DNA from: Bog-756 sp963703145
GTDB taxonomy: Bacteria > Actinomycetota > Acidimicrobiia > Acidimicrobiales > RAAP-2
Assembly (NCBI GenBank): GCA_963703145.1
Contig: OY969793.1
Span: forward strand, 4,030,001-4,094,000
Length of the DNA: 64,000 bases
Direction: 5' to 3'
The notes below the pieces were generated by a model. That model worked only from the letters and a program-made list of their open reading frames with translations. It was not told the origin of the DNA and did not search any database. Positions 20,222 to 28,338 of this stretch are shown here, in pieces. A program made the position numbers and the translations under genes. Numbering within the stretch: the first letter of the stretch is position 1; each line of letters begins with the position of its first letter.

Positions 20222-21001
20222 TCAGCCCCGGCCTAGGCGCGCCGTGAGGCCCCTGGTGTCACCGTCCTCGTCGACCAGCAGCTCCACGTCGAGGTAGCCG
20301 CACTCGGCCAGGACCGGACCGAGCAGGCCGGCCTGGTCGCCGCCCAGCTCGAGGAGGAGCGATCCGGCGGGTCGGAGGAGGGCCGTGGCCTCCCGTGCCA
20401 CCCGGACCAGGAGCCGGGTGCCGTCGGGACCCCCGTCGAGAGCGGCCCGGGGCTCGTAGGCGGTCACGTCACGGGGGAGCAGTCTGAGTGCACCGGTCGG
20501 GACGTAGGGCACCACTGCCGTCACCACGTCGGCCTGGCCGCGCACCTCGCCGGGCATGCCGGCGGACAGGTCCCCGACGAAGGCCTCGACCCCGTTGGCC
20601 CGGGCACAGGCCACGGCCAATGGGTCGAGGTCAGAGGCCAGGACCCGGGCCTGTGGTCGTAGCCGATGCAGGACGACCGCGATGGCCCCCGAGCCGGTGC
20701 ACAGGTCGACAGCGAGGCCGTCCCGTGGGAGCCTGGCCGCCGCCTCGAGGGCCAGGGGCTCGCTCTGCCACCGCGGTACGTACACCCCCGGGTGCACGAC
20801 GACCCGCTGTCCGCAGAACGTGAGGGAGCCGACCAGCCAGGCCAGGGGCTCGCCCTCGCACCGCCGGTCCACCAGGGACCGGAGCCGGCGGGTGTCCCCA
20901 CCGGTGGCGTCGATCAGCTCGGTGGCCTCCTCGTCGGCGGCGACACAGCCCGCCCGTCGCAGCGTGGCCGTCGTGGCGCGGAGCAACTCCTGGGCGTCCA
21001 T
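20222..21001 (-). CDS. PrmC/HemK-like N5-glutamine methyltransferase paralog
   Basis: A 259-residue SAM-dependent methyltransferase. The SAM motif VDLCTGSGAIAVVL (about 97-110) and the downstream acidic residue in ASDLDPLAVACARANG are clear. In PrmC the glutamine-binding motif is NPPY; here the equivalent reads AVVPYVPTG, as in the actinobacterial 'putative N5-glutamine methyltransferase' branch where NAPYVPT is usual, but with the Asn missing. It may therefore act on another substrate. ATG 21001 gives the normal N-terminus; a GTG at 21058 would add 19 residues. It sits between the two respiratory gene blocks and converges with qcrB. Confidence 0.7.
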   Translation of the reverse strand: MDAQELLRATTATLRRAGCVAADEEATELIDATGGDTRRLRSLVDRRCEGEPLAWLVGSLTFCGQRVVVHPGVYVPRWQSEPLALEAAARLPRDGLAVDLCTGSGAIAVVLHRLRPQARVLASDLDPLAVACARANGVEAFVGDLSAGMPGEVRGQADVVTAVVPYVPTGALRLLPRDVTAYEPRAALDGGPDGTRLLVRVAREATALLRPAGSLLLELGGDQAGLLGPVLAECGYLDVELLVDEDGDTRGLTARLGRG

Positions 21002-21192
21002 CAGATCCCCGGCCGCCCCGCACGGGTCCTGACCGGCACCCTCACCGAGGGGCACCACCCAGCGCAGTTGAGGGGTCTCGGGACAGGGGAGCCCACCGCA
21101 TGGATCAACTGGGTGACGGGAGCCCGGTAGGGGTCAAGATGTCGTCGGGGTTGGGACACCGTCCCCGTGCCGGGGAGGGACCTGTTGGTGGC

Positions 21193-21603
21193 TCAGGCGT
21201 GTGACTCGGACTGCTCGACGCCGCCCCGGCGGCTCTCGACGGTGCCACCGATGGCAGCCGAGAGGATGAGGGCCGCACCGATCGGGGCCAGCCACAGGCC
21301 GAAGATGAAGGTGAGCACGGTGAACATGGCGCCCATCCCCAGTACGAACGGCCAGATGCTGGAGCCGGGGAACGACTCCACATTGCCCGAGCCCTCGGCC
21401 ACCTCGGCGTTGGGGTCGTCGTCGGGCTGCGGCGTCATGTGCCGGGACCACCAGAAGTAGTAGGAGCCCGGCAGCAGCCCGAGCAGCGCCGATCCGATGA
21501 GCATGGCGAACCCGCCGTCCTCGTAGCTGGTGAACCAGTAGACGAGGCCGATGATGCCGAAGAAGACGCCGATGGCGGCCAGGAAGATCCCGTTGACCCT
21601 CAT
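21193..21603 (-). CDS. ctaF: Cytochrome c oxidase subunit IV
   Basis: A 136-residue protein with two pairs of hydrophobic helices (about 3-25 and 30-48; 80-100 and 103-122) and an acidic loop between them, the usual size and shape of the actinobacterial CtaF subunit of aa3 oxidase. The start ATG 21603 overlaps the ctaD stop (ATGA), so it is translated with ctaD. The C-terminal tail ends in a short Glu/Ser/His stretch. Confidence 0.85.
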   Translation of the reverse strand: MRVNGIFLAAIGVFFGIIGLVYWFTSYEDGGFAMLIGSALLGLLPGSYYFWWSRHMTPQPDDDPNAEVAEGSGNVESFPGSSIWPFVLGMGAMFTVLTFIFGLWLAPIGAALILSAAIGGTVESRRGGVEQSESHA

Positions 21604-23357
21604 GCGCCGACCTCCACGGTTTCCTTGTCGGGTAGCGGATTCGGCCCGGGGTGGTGGACCTTCCGGTGCTCGGGGTGGTTGTAGTCCCAGGTCGGGCGCT
21701 CGGACCGGATCGGCGGCAGGTGTGAGTAGTTGTGGTGGGGGGGTGGCGACGAGGTGAACCACTCCAGGGCGTGGCCGTCCCAGGGGTTGTCACCGGCCGG
21801 GATGGGATTCCGCCACGACACCCACAGGTTGGCCAAGAAGAACAGGAACGAGGCGCCGATGATGAAGGCTCCCACCGTCGAGATGACGTTGAGCGTGGTC
21901 CAGCCGTTGGACGGCAGATAGGCGGCCACCCGGCGGGGCATGCCGTCGAGGCCGACGACGTACTGGGGCATGAAGGTCACCCAGAAACCGATGAACAGAC
22001 CCCAGAAATGGAGCTTGCCCAGGTTCTCCCGCAGCATCCGACCAAACATCTTCGGGTACCAGAAGTAGAACCCGGCGAACCCGGCGAACACCGCCGTACC
22101 GATCAGCACCTGGTGGAAGTGGGCCACCACGAAGTAGGTGTCGTGGGTCATGAAGTCGACCGGCGGCGAGGCCAGCAGCACCCCGGTCACCCCGCCCATC
22201 AAGAAGGCGAACAGGAACCCGATGCTGAACAGCATGGGCGTCTGGTAGCTGATCTGGCCCCGCCACATGGTGCCGATCCAGTTGAAGAACTTGATCCCGG
22301 TGGGCACGGCGATCAGGTACGAGAGCAACGAGAAGAAGGGGAGGAGGACTACCCCGGTGGTGAACATGTGGTGAGCCCACACGCCGGTGGAGAGGGCGGC
22401 GATGGTCATGGTGGCGAACACCATGCCCTTGTAGCCGAACAGCGGCTTGCGGGAGAACACCGGGATGACGTCAGTGACCATCCCGAAGTAGGGCAAGGCC
22501 AGGATGTACACCTCCGGGTGGCCAAAGAACCAGAAGAGGTTCTGCCACAGCACGGGCACCCCGCCGCCCTGCACAGTGAAGATGTGGGTGCCGAAGTGGC
22601 GGTCGCAGAACAGCATCACCACCGCCCCGAACAAGACGGGGAAGGCGATGAGGATCAAAATGGCCGTCACCAGCATGTTCCACGAGAAGATGGGGACGCG
22701 GAACATGGTCATGCCCGGGGCCCGCAGATAGAAAATGGTGGCGCACAGGTTGACGCCGGTGAAGATGGCCGAGAATCCGGTCAGGGCCAGGGACATGAGC
22801 CACAGGTCGGCGCCGGCCCCCGGCGAGTTGGTGGCGTTGGACAGGGGGGCGTAGGCCACCCAGCCGAAGCTGGCGGCTCCGCCGGCGACCAGGAATCCCG
22901 ACATCATGGTCAGTGAGCCGCCCAGGTACAGCCAGTACGAGAGGGCGTTGAGGCGGGGATAGGCCATGTCCGGGGCGCCGACCTGGAGCGGGACGATGTA
23001 GTTGGCCAGCCCGCCGAAGGCGAACGGACCGGCGAACAGGTACAGCATGAGGCTTCCATGCATGGTGAACAGCTCGTTGTAGGTCTGGAAGTTGACCAGC
23101 GACGAGGTGGGCGTGGCCAGCTGGGCCCGGATGACCAGCGCCATGATGCCGGCGATGAAGAACAAGATCAGCGAGGTGATCATGTAGCTCTTGCCGATCA
23201 CCTTGTGATCGGTCGATGTCAGCCAGTTGAGGATCCCGCTCGGGCCCTCGTGGTGGCCGTGGCCGTGGTCGTCGGCGTGGATCTGGGGCCCGTGTGCATC
23301 CGGTCCGCCCGGTTGCTCGGGCTCCAGGATGTCCGGCGGTTCGATGGTGGTGGTCAT
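21600..23357 (-). CDS. ctaD: Cytochrome c oxidase subunit I
   Basis: A 585-residue heme-copper oxidase catalytic subunit with about twelve helices. Landmarks include TSTDHKVIGKSY near the N-terminus, FFGHPEVYILALPYFGM with the CuB histidine and Tyr cross-link site, and 'YFVVAHFHQVLIG' with heme ligand histidines. The N-terminus is His-rich (HGPQIHADDHGHGHHEG, about residues 23-38), which is unusual and might bind metal. A good ribosome binding site (AAAGGGA) precedes ATG 23357. It lies between ctaC and ctaF. Confidence 0.96.
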   Translation of the reverse strand: MTTTIEPPDILEPEQPGGPDAHGPQIHADDHGHGHHEGPSGILNWLTSTDHKVIGKSYMITSLILFFIAGIMALVIRAQLATPTSSLVNFQTYNELFTMHGSLMLYLFAGPFAFGGLANYIVPLQVGAPDMAYPRLNALSYWLYLGGSLTMMSGFLVAGGAASFGWVAYAPLSNATNSPGAGADLWLMSLALTGFSAIFTGVNLCATIFYLRAPGMTMFRVPIFSWNMLVTAILILIAFPVLFGAVVMLFCDRHFGTHIFTVQGGGVPVLWQNLFWFFGHPEVYILALPYFGMVTDVIPVFSRKPLFGYKGMVFATMTIAALSTGVWAHHMFTTGVVLLPFFSLLSYLIAVPTGIKFFNWIGTMWRGQISYQTPMLFSIGFLFAFLMGGVTGVLLASPPVDFMTHDTYFVVAHFHQVLIGTAVFAGFAGFYFWYPKMFGRMLRENLGKLHFWGLFIGFWVTFMPQYVVGLDGMPRRVAAYLPSNGWTTLNVISTVGAFIIGASFLFFLANLWVSWRNPIPAGDNPWDGHALEWFTSSPPPHHNYSHLPPIRSERPTWDYNHPEHRKVHHPGPNPLPDKETVEVGA

Positions 23358-23387
23358 CCGTGTCCCTTTAGGGTTGACAGGGCTGGG

Positions 23388-24341
23388 TTAGGCATTCGAC
23401 GGGTAGCTCTTGGTGTCGAGGGGCGGGTTGTTCTGGGCGCCGGATCCCGATCGCTGCAGGGTGTGCCCCGCGGCGACCTCGGCGGCGGCCCACACCCGGA
23501 AGGCGGCCGGGCGCACGGCGCGGACGCTGAACAACATCTCCGAATGATAGAGGCCACAGATCTGGGTGCACTGGCCGTTGTAGGTGCCCGGGTGGAGCAC
23601 GTTGAGGTCGAAGAAGTTGGTCACGCCGGGGAGCGCGTACCGGCTGAAGTTGAAGTCACGCACGTAGAACCCGTGGATGACGTCATCGGAGACCAGGGTG
23701 ATCTGCACGGTCTGGCCCACGGGTACCACCATCTGGGGCCCGTGGTTGTTGGGCCCGTTGGTGGTCTCGCCGGCCACCCCCACGTTGAGGCCGGTGTAAT
23801 CGAAGCGCCATCCCCACTGGAAGGCGGTCACCCGGATGTCGACGACCGGCTTGCCGCTTGCGGTGACCGTGGCATTGGTCGGCACGGTGGCGTCAACCTT
23901 GTTCTCGGTGATCACCGTGAAGGCGAACAGCACGGCCACGATGAGGATCGGGATGATCGTGTAGAGCACCTCGATGGGGATGCTCTCGTGGAACTGCTTG
24001 GGCATGTCGTCCGAGGTCTTGCGGTAGCGGAGGACCGTCCAGAGGATGAGCAGGAAGACCAGGCCACCGACGATGATCCCGGTGGTCATCATCCCCGAGT
24101 AGAGCTTGAAGGTGTCTTGGCCCTGGGACGTCGCACCACGGCTGGCGCCGTAGGAGGGGTAGAAGTCGCACCCGGCGAGGGCCAGGGGGGCCAGGATGGC
24201 CAGGCCGACGGCCCGTCGGCGCCAGGGCACAGGGGCCTTGGCGGCGGACGGGGATGGGGTCCCAGCGACGGCCGACGGGTCCGGAACGGGCTGCTGGCTG
24301 CGTCGCAGTCGTCGTGTCGAACCGGTTGTGAATGCGTTCAC
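23388..24341 (-). CDS. ctaC: Cytochrome c oxidase subunit II
   Basis: Subunit II carries the CuA centre that takes electrons from the bcc complex. The CuA motif GQCTQICGLYHSEM lies near the C-terminus, with the upstream histidine in VSDDVIHGFYV. A lipoprotein-type signal (AVGLAILAPLALAGC) precedes two helices. The start is uncertain: GTG 24341 was chosen because it leaves room for a promoter; the frame is open to GTG 24422, and GTG 24230 would give a compact signal peptide but lacks a ribosome binding site. It is the first gene of ctaC-ctaD-ctaF. Confidence 0.88.
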   Translation of the reverse strand: MNAFTTGSTRRLRRSQQPVPDPSAVAGTPSPSAAKAPVPWRRRAVGLAILAPLALAGCDFYPSYGASRGATSQGQDTFKLYSGMMTTGIIVGGLVFLLILWTVLRYRKTSDDMPKQFHESIPIEVLYTIIPILIVAVLFAFTVITENKVDATVPTNATVTASGKPVVDIRVTAFQWGWRFDYTGLNVGVAGETTNGPNNHGPQMVVPVGQTVQITLVSDDVIHGFYVRDFNFSRYALPGVTNFFDLNVLHPGTYNGQCTQICGLYHSEMLFSVRAVRPAAFRVWAAAEVAAGHTLQRSGSGAQNNPPLDTKSYPSNA

Positions 24342-24453
24342 GGCGATGACACTAGTGGGACCAGCACCGAAATTAGAAGTTGAGCCGCCGCGGTCGTGGG
24401 GCCCGGCGAAATCCCTGTTCACGGGGGTGCGTCAAGGGCCCCTTTGCAGGTGG

Positions 24454-25791
24454 TCACGAGCCGGTGTCCGATGGGCCGTTTCCCGACTCCCGTGCCGCCC
24501 AGGAGAACACGCCGTGGGCCATCGTCGACGAGGCCGCATCGGCCCGCCGGGTGAAGACCGTCCGCCGGGTCTCTTGGATCCCCGGATCGGACGGATCGGC
24601 CAGCCAGGCCAGTTCGGCCAGGTGCCCCGCCAGCCGCAGGGCCGTATCGACCGCGTCATCCGGCCCCGCCTCCCCTGAACCGGGAGAGCCGTTGACCAGG
24701 GCCAGTGCCCGGTCGGCCAATGCCCCGGGCCCGCCGGCCAGGTCGGCGAGCTCGACGGCCAGGGCCCGTTCGGGGGCCGGCTTCAAGGTGGCCGGATTGC
24801 CGTCCCACCAGCCGCCGTAGAGGCGCCACACCGTCCGCACGACGAACTCGGGCTCGTCGTAGACGGGCTGGAGGTAGGGACGCTCCATCAGCCGGCTGGG
24901 CGGGGTGACCGTGTGGATGACCTCGTCGAGGCGGGCTCCGGCATTCATCAGCGCCAGGGTCTGCTCCACCAGCGACTCGAGCAGCTCGGCGGTATCCCCC
25001 AGGGCCTGTCGGACCCGGTCGGCTCCCACCACCGGGTAGCCGTGCCCGGGGAGCAGGACCTCAGGCCCCCCGCCGGGGGTGTCGTACAGCGCCAGCATGC
25101 GGCGGAGCGCATCGGCCCACTCGAGTGGGTAGCGCTGGACCTTCTGGGGGTTGCCGGCATTGGGAGAGGCCCAGATGAACAGATCGCCGCAGCACAGCAC
25201 CCGGGTCTCGGGAAACCAGGTCCAGGTGTGGTCGTCGGTCTCGCCCTTGGCGTGGTGGAGCTCGGCACGCCGCCCGCCGATGTCGAGGTCGAGATGGTCG
25301 CGGTAGGTCCGGTCCGGGTAGCGGTACTCGGTCGGCCACTCGAGTGAGTCGATGTTGAACTGCCGCCGGTTGATGATGCCGTTGTAGCCGGCGGTCTTGA
25401 TGTAACGGTCGAACCGGGCCGGCAGCGCCTCGTGGGCCACCACCACCGGCTCCGGCCAGCCGGCGGCGGCAGACTCGGTGGCCCAGACCGGCACTCCGAA
25501 GACGTGGTCGACGTGGCCGTGGGAGTAGATGGCGGTGTTGAGCCGCCCCGGATTCCAGGTGCGCAGGCGTCGGTGGATCTCCTCGGCCATGAACGAGCTG
25601 CCGGTGTCCACGAGCACCAGGCCGTCGTCGGTGCTGACGGCAGAGACGTTGGCGAACGCCGGCACGAAGCTGACCCCGTCGGCCACCTCGGCGAGCCCCG
25701 GAGCGGGACTCAGCGGATGGACTGTCGTCGTCGACAGCTCGCCCTTCCACAGGCGGTCAGCCGTCTCCAGCACGTCGTTCGACTCGGGCAT
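24454..25791 (-). CDS. MBL-fold hydrolase with alkylsulfatase-type dimerization domain
   Basis: A 445-residue soluble protein. The metal-binding motif SHGHVDHVFG (about 90-100), a further histidine in HHAKGETDDHTW and GHGYPVVG mark a metallo-beta-lactamase fold. The region after about residue 260 resembles the dimerization domain of SDS-type alkyl and aryl sulfatases, as in many actinobacterial 'alkyl sulfatase dimerization' proteins. The substrate is unknown and need not be a sulfate ester. ATG 25791 has a clear AAAGGGG ribosome binding site. It precedes ctaC on the same strand with a 112-base spacer. Confidence 0.78.
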   Translation of the reverse strand: MPESNDVLETADRLWKGELSTTTVHPLSPAPGLAEVADGVSFVPAFANVSAVSTDDGLVLVDTGSSFMAEEIHRRLRTWNPGRLNTAIYSHGHVDHVFGVPVWATESAAAGWPEPVVVAHEALPARFDRYIKTAGYNGIINRRQFNIDSLEWPTEYRYPDRTYRDHLDLDIGGRRAELHHAKGETDDHTWTWFPETRVLCCGDLFIWASPNAGNPQKVQRYPLEWADALRRMLALYDTPGGGPEVLLPGHGYPVVGADRVRQALGDTAELLESLVEQTLALMNAGARLDEVIHTVTPPSRLMERPYLQPVYDEPEFVVRTVWRLYGGWWDGNPATLKPAPERALAVELADLAGGPGALADRALALVNGSPGSGEAGPDDAVDTALRLAGHLAELAWLADPSDPGIQETRRTVFTRRADAASSTMAHGVFSWAARESGNGPSDTGS

Positions 25792-25823
25792 GGGCGTCCC
25801 CTTTCGGCGCTCCGGAATCTACC

Positions 25824-25858
25824 CCCCACTGCGGGTGACGCGGGTGCCCGCAGTGGGG
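25824..25858 (-). terminator. Perfect 12-bp stem hairpin, probable terminator
   Basis: Arms CCCCACTGCGGG (25824-25835) and CCCGCAGTGGGG (25847-25858) are exact inverted repeats around an 11-base loop. It lies just downstream of the membrane protein gene at 25892-26593 and upstream of the MBL-fold gene, both on the minus strand, so it probably ends the upstream transcript. No T-run follows, as is common in actinobacteria. Confidence 0.7.
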
Positions 25859-25891
25859 CCTCCCTCGGGTGCGCCGCTCCGGCGAGCCGGT

Positions 25892-26593
25892 TCAGTCGGT
25901 CGGATCGGCCGGGTCAGCCGGCGGCGACGTGACCGAGCCGGCGATGCGACCGGCGGAACGGATGGTCCGCTTGACCTGTGCCTCGGCTGTGGGCCCGTAC
26001 TTGGCCGCGGCACGCTTGCCCGAGGCGGCAGCGGCACCCGTGGCCCGCCCGGCCCAGCGGGCCGCCGCCCCTGACGATGACGATCTGCCGGGTGGTGGGG
26101 GAGGCACAGGGGCCGGGGTCGGTCGCGTCGACGGGTCGATGACCGTGGCGGTGGCGTCGATCACGGCGGGGCCTGAGCCGAACCTGCGAGGGGAACCCGC
26201 ACCGGTCGGGACGGTCCGGGTGAGGGTGGCCAGGCGCAGGAGCCCGACCGCTGCGAACTCCATCACGATGATCCCTTCGACGTCCGGGCGCAGCAGCGGG
26301 AACACGGGCGCCACGGCGAGCAGAGCGGCCGCCACCATGGTGAGCAACAGATGGAGGGGCTGGCTGCAGATGCGCACGATCCCGAGCGGTCCCTGGGCTG
26401 TGGCGGCCAGGGCGAAGAACACCAAGGCGGCGGCGACGAGCACGCCACCGTTGGACACGTGGATGGAGACGTCGGCGAGGACGACGGCCACCGTCACCTC
26501 CGTGGCCTGGAGCACCCAGAACGGCAGCCAACGCCGGGACCGCCCCTCAACAGGGGCGGTGGGACGGGGACCCTGGGCGGCGCTACCGGTCAT
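25892..26593 (-). CDS. Hypothetical four-helix membrane protein
   Basis: A 233-residue protein that I do not recognise. Hydrophobic helices are visible at about 25-45, 48-68, 78-97 and 103-123. The C-terminal 100 residues are soluble: a Pro-rich stretch (TPAPVPPPPPG), then an Ala/Lys/Arg-rich basic part. It follows tatA on the same strand with a 27-base spacer, and a strong hairpin follows it, so it is likely the last gene of a tatA-containing transcript. Confidence 0.65.
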   Translation of the reverse strand: MTGSAAQGPRPTAPVEGRSRRWLPFWVLQATEVTVAVVLADVSIHVSNGGVLVAAALVFFALAATAQGPLGIVRICSQPLHLLLTMVAAALLAVAPVFPLLRPDVEGIIVMEFAAVGLLRLATLTRTVPTGAGSPRRFGSGPAVIDATATVIDPSTRPTPAPVPPPPPGRSSSSGAAARWAGRATGAAAASGKRAAAKYGPTAEAQVKRTIRSAGRIAGSVTSPPADPADPTD

Positions 26594-26620
26594 GGGAAGA
26601 GCGCGGCAGCCGGTGGACGA

Positions 26621-26911
26621 TCAGGAGGACGTGCCGGCCGACCCGTCACCGTTGGTCTCGACCGTGACGGTGGTCTGGGCGGGGGGCTGCACGGCTGCCG
26701 GCGGTGCCGGCGCGGCCTGGACGACGGCCGTGGTGCCCTTGCCATCCTCGGAGGCACCCTCGTCGAGGCCCTTTTTGAACTCCTTCTGGGCCGAGCCCAG
26801 GGAGCGAGCCAACTTGGGGATCTGGGTGGATCCGAACAGGACCAACACCACCACGACCAGGATGATGATGCCGTCTACGCCAAAGATCTCTGCTGGTGAG
26901 CCGAAGTGCAC
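26621..26911 (-). CDS. tatA: Sec-independent protein translocase protein TatA
   Basis: A 96-residue Tat component. It has one N-terminal helix (IIILVVVVLVLF), the conserved FG of LFGSTQIPKLARSLG, an amphipathic helix with KEFKKGLDEG, and a polar Ala/Pro/Thr-rich tail. GTG 26911 was chosen because AAAGGAG lies eight bases upstream; the open frame to 27058 has no such support. Upstream, CAGGTTAGACCTG (26942-26954) is a short palindrome overlapping a possible -10. tatC and tatB are not in the window. Confidence 0.85.
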   Translation of the reverse strand: MHFGSPAEIFGVDGIIILVVVVLVLFGSTQIPKLARSLGSAQKEFKKGLDEGASEDGKGTTAVVQAAPAPPAAVQPPAQTTVTVETNGDGSAGTSS

Positions 26912-27062
26912 GGTCGTATCTCCTTTATCGACTGCGGTCTCCAGGTTAGACCTGTGCGCCCCGGGCCGCTGCTCGCACGGCATTCCACACCGCAATTGGG
27001 TCTTCGGAGCACTGTCGGCACCCGGATGACCAGCAGTCAGGTCCCGGGGTCCGATCACCGTG

Positions 27063-27509
27063 TCAGCCGGCGAGGAACACGCCCAGACAGAGGGCCGCCA
27101 CCGAGGCCAGGGCCCCGATCGCGCCCCACACGGCCAGGCCTCGACGGCTGGTTGAGCGCTGGTGGAGGTAGACGGCGACGCCGGCGATGACCACGACCAC
27201 GATCTTGACGATCAGGACGGTCTTCCAGGCGGTACTGGCCTGCCCGACGGTGAGTGCCCCGATGTTCCAGAAGCCGGTGACCACGAGGAGCGCGTACGCC
27301 GGCCACAGCAGACGGGCGAAGGCCCGGGCCACCAGCTTGGGGGCGTCGTCGCCCAAGGTACGGATGGTGGGCAGCAGGCCGGCCACCGTGAACTGGCCAC
27401 CCACCCAGATGGTGGCCGCGAAGATATGGAGGATCAGCCGGAACCCTCCCAGGCCGTCGGAGAGCGAGGGGACGTCGGACGCCTGGGCCAGATGGTTCAC
27501 GTAGTGCAT
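27063..27509 (-). CDS. CopD-like small membrane protein
   Basis: A 148-residue protein with four hydrophobic helices (about 22-45, 66-88, 93-113 and 123-146). The first contains HIFAATIWVGGQ, like the start of CopD-domain and DUF2269-type membrane proteins, where such histidines may bind copper or heme. ATG 27509 lies 38 bases downstream of the enoyl-CoA hydratase gene on the same strand. A role in copper handling for the nearby oxidase is possible but unproven. Confidence 0.65.
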   Translation of the reverse strand: MHYVNHLAQASDVPSLSDGLGGFRLILHIFAATIWVGGQFTVAGLLPTIRTLGDDAPKLVARAFARLLWPAYALLVVTGFWNIGALTVGQASTAWKTVLIVKIVVVVIAGVAVYLHQRSTSRRGLAVWGAIGALASVAALCLGVFLAG

Positions 27510-27547
27510 GGCGACGCGTCCTCCCTACCGGCTCGGCGGGTGGAGCG

Positions 27548-28318
27548 CTACTTGCCCGACCAGTTGGGCTTGCGTTTCTCGGCAAAGGCGATCGGACCCT
27601 CCATGGCGTCGGCCGAGCCGAATACCTCGGGCACCGCAGCGTTGTTGATGGCCCACCCCTCGGCATCGGGCAGTTCGCCGGCCTGCTTCATGACCCGCTT
27701 GGATGCCCGCACCGCCAAGGGTGCGTTCTCGGCGATGACCCCGGCCAGGGCCAGCGCCTCCTCCATGAGCTTGCCGGCCGGCACGACGCGGTTGATCAGC
27801 CCGAGCTGCAAGGCCCGTTGGGCGTCGATGGGATCACCGGTGAGCGCCAGTTCGAGGGCGATGGCCGGTGGGATCCGCTTGGGGAGCCGGATCAGCCCGC
27901 CGGCCCCGGCCATGAGGCCCCGCTTGACCTCAGGGATCCCGAACTTGGCCTCCTCGACGGCGACCACCAGGTCGCACGAGAGCATGATCTCGCACCCACC
28001 GGCCAGGGCCGACCCGTTGACGGCGGCGATGATGGGCTTGGCGAAGTCCCGTTGGGCGATACCGCCGAACCCACCCTTGGCCCCCATGATGTCGCCGGCC
28101 TCGCCGGCGGCGAACGCCTTCAGGTCCATGCCGGCGCTGAACGCCTTGTCCCCGGCACCGGTCACGATGACCACCCAGCAGTCGTCGTCCACTTCGAGCT
28201 CGTCGAAGGCGGCGGCGAACTCGCGAGAGACCGCCCCATTGATGGCGTTGCGGGCCTCGGGTCGGTTGATGGTGAGGATCTCGATGTGACCCTGTCGTTC
28301 GCGAAGCAGTTCGGGCAT
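27548..28318 (-). CDS. Enoyl-CoA hydratase/isomerase family protein
   Basis: A 256-residue crotonase-fold enzyme acting on acyl-CoA thioesters in beta-oxidation or a related path. The oxyanion-hole segment AVNGSALAGGCE is near residue 100; both catalytic glutamates of true hydratases appear to be present, in FGIPEV and in AIALELALTGDPIDA. The C-terminal FAEKRKPNWSGK is typical of mycobacterial EchA proteins. It follows the thiolase-like gene by 20 bases on the same strand. Confidence 0.88.
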   Translation of the reverse strand: MPELLRERQGHIEILTINRPEARNAINGAVSREFAAAFDELEVDDDCWVVIVTGAGDKAFSAGMDLKAFAAGEAGDIMGAKGGFGGIAQRDFAKPIIAAVNGSALAGGCEIMLSCDLVVAVEEAKFGIPEVKRGLMAGAGGLIRLPKRIPPAIALELALTGDPIDAQRALQLGLINRVVPAGKLMEEALALAGVIAENAPLAVRASKRVMKQAGELPDAEGWAINNAAVPEVFGSADAMEGPIAFAEKRKPNWSGK

Positions 28319-28338
28319 GGTGGTCTCCCCGTGAGCGG

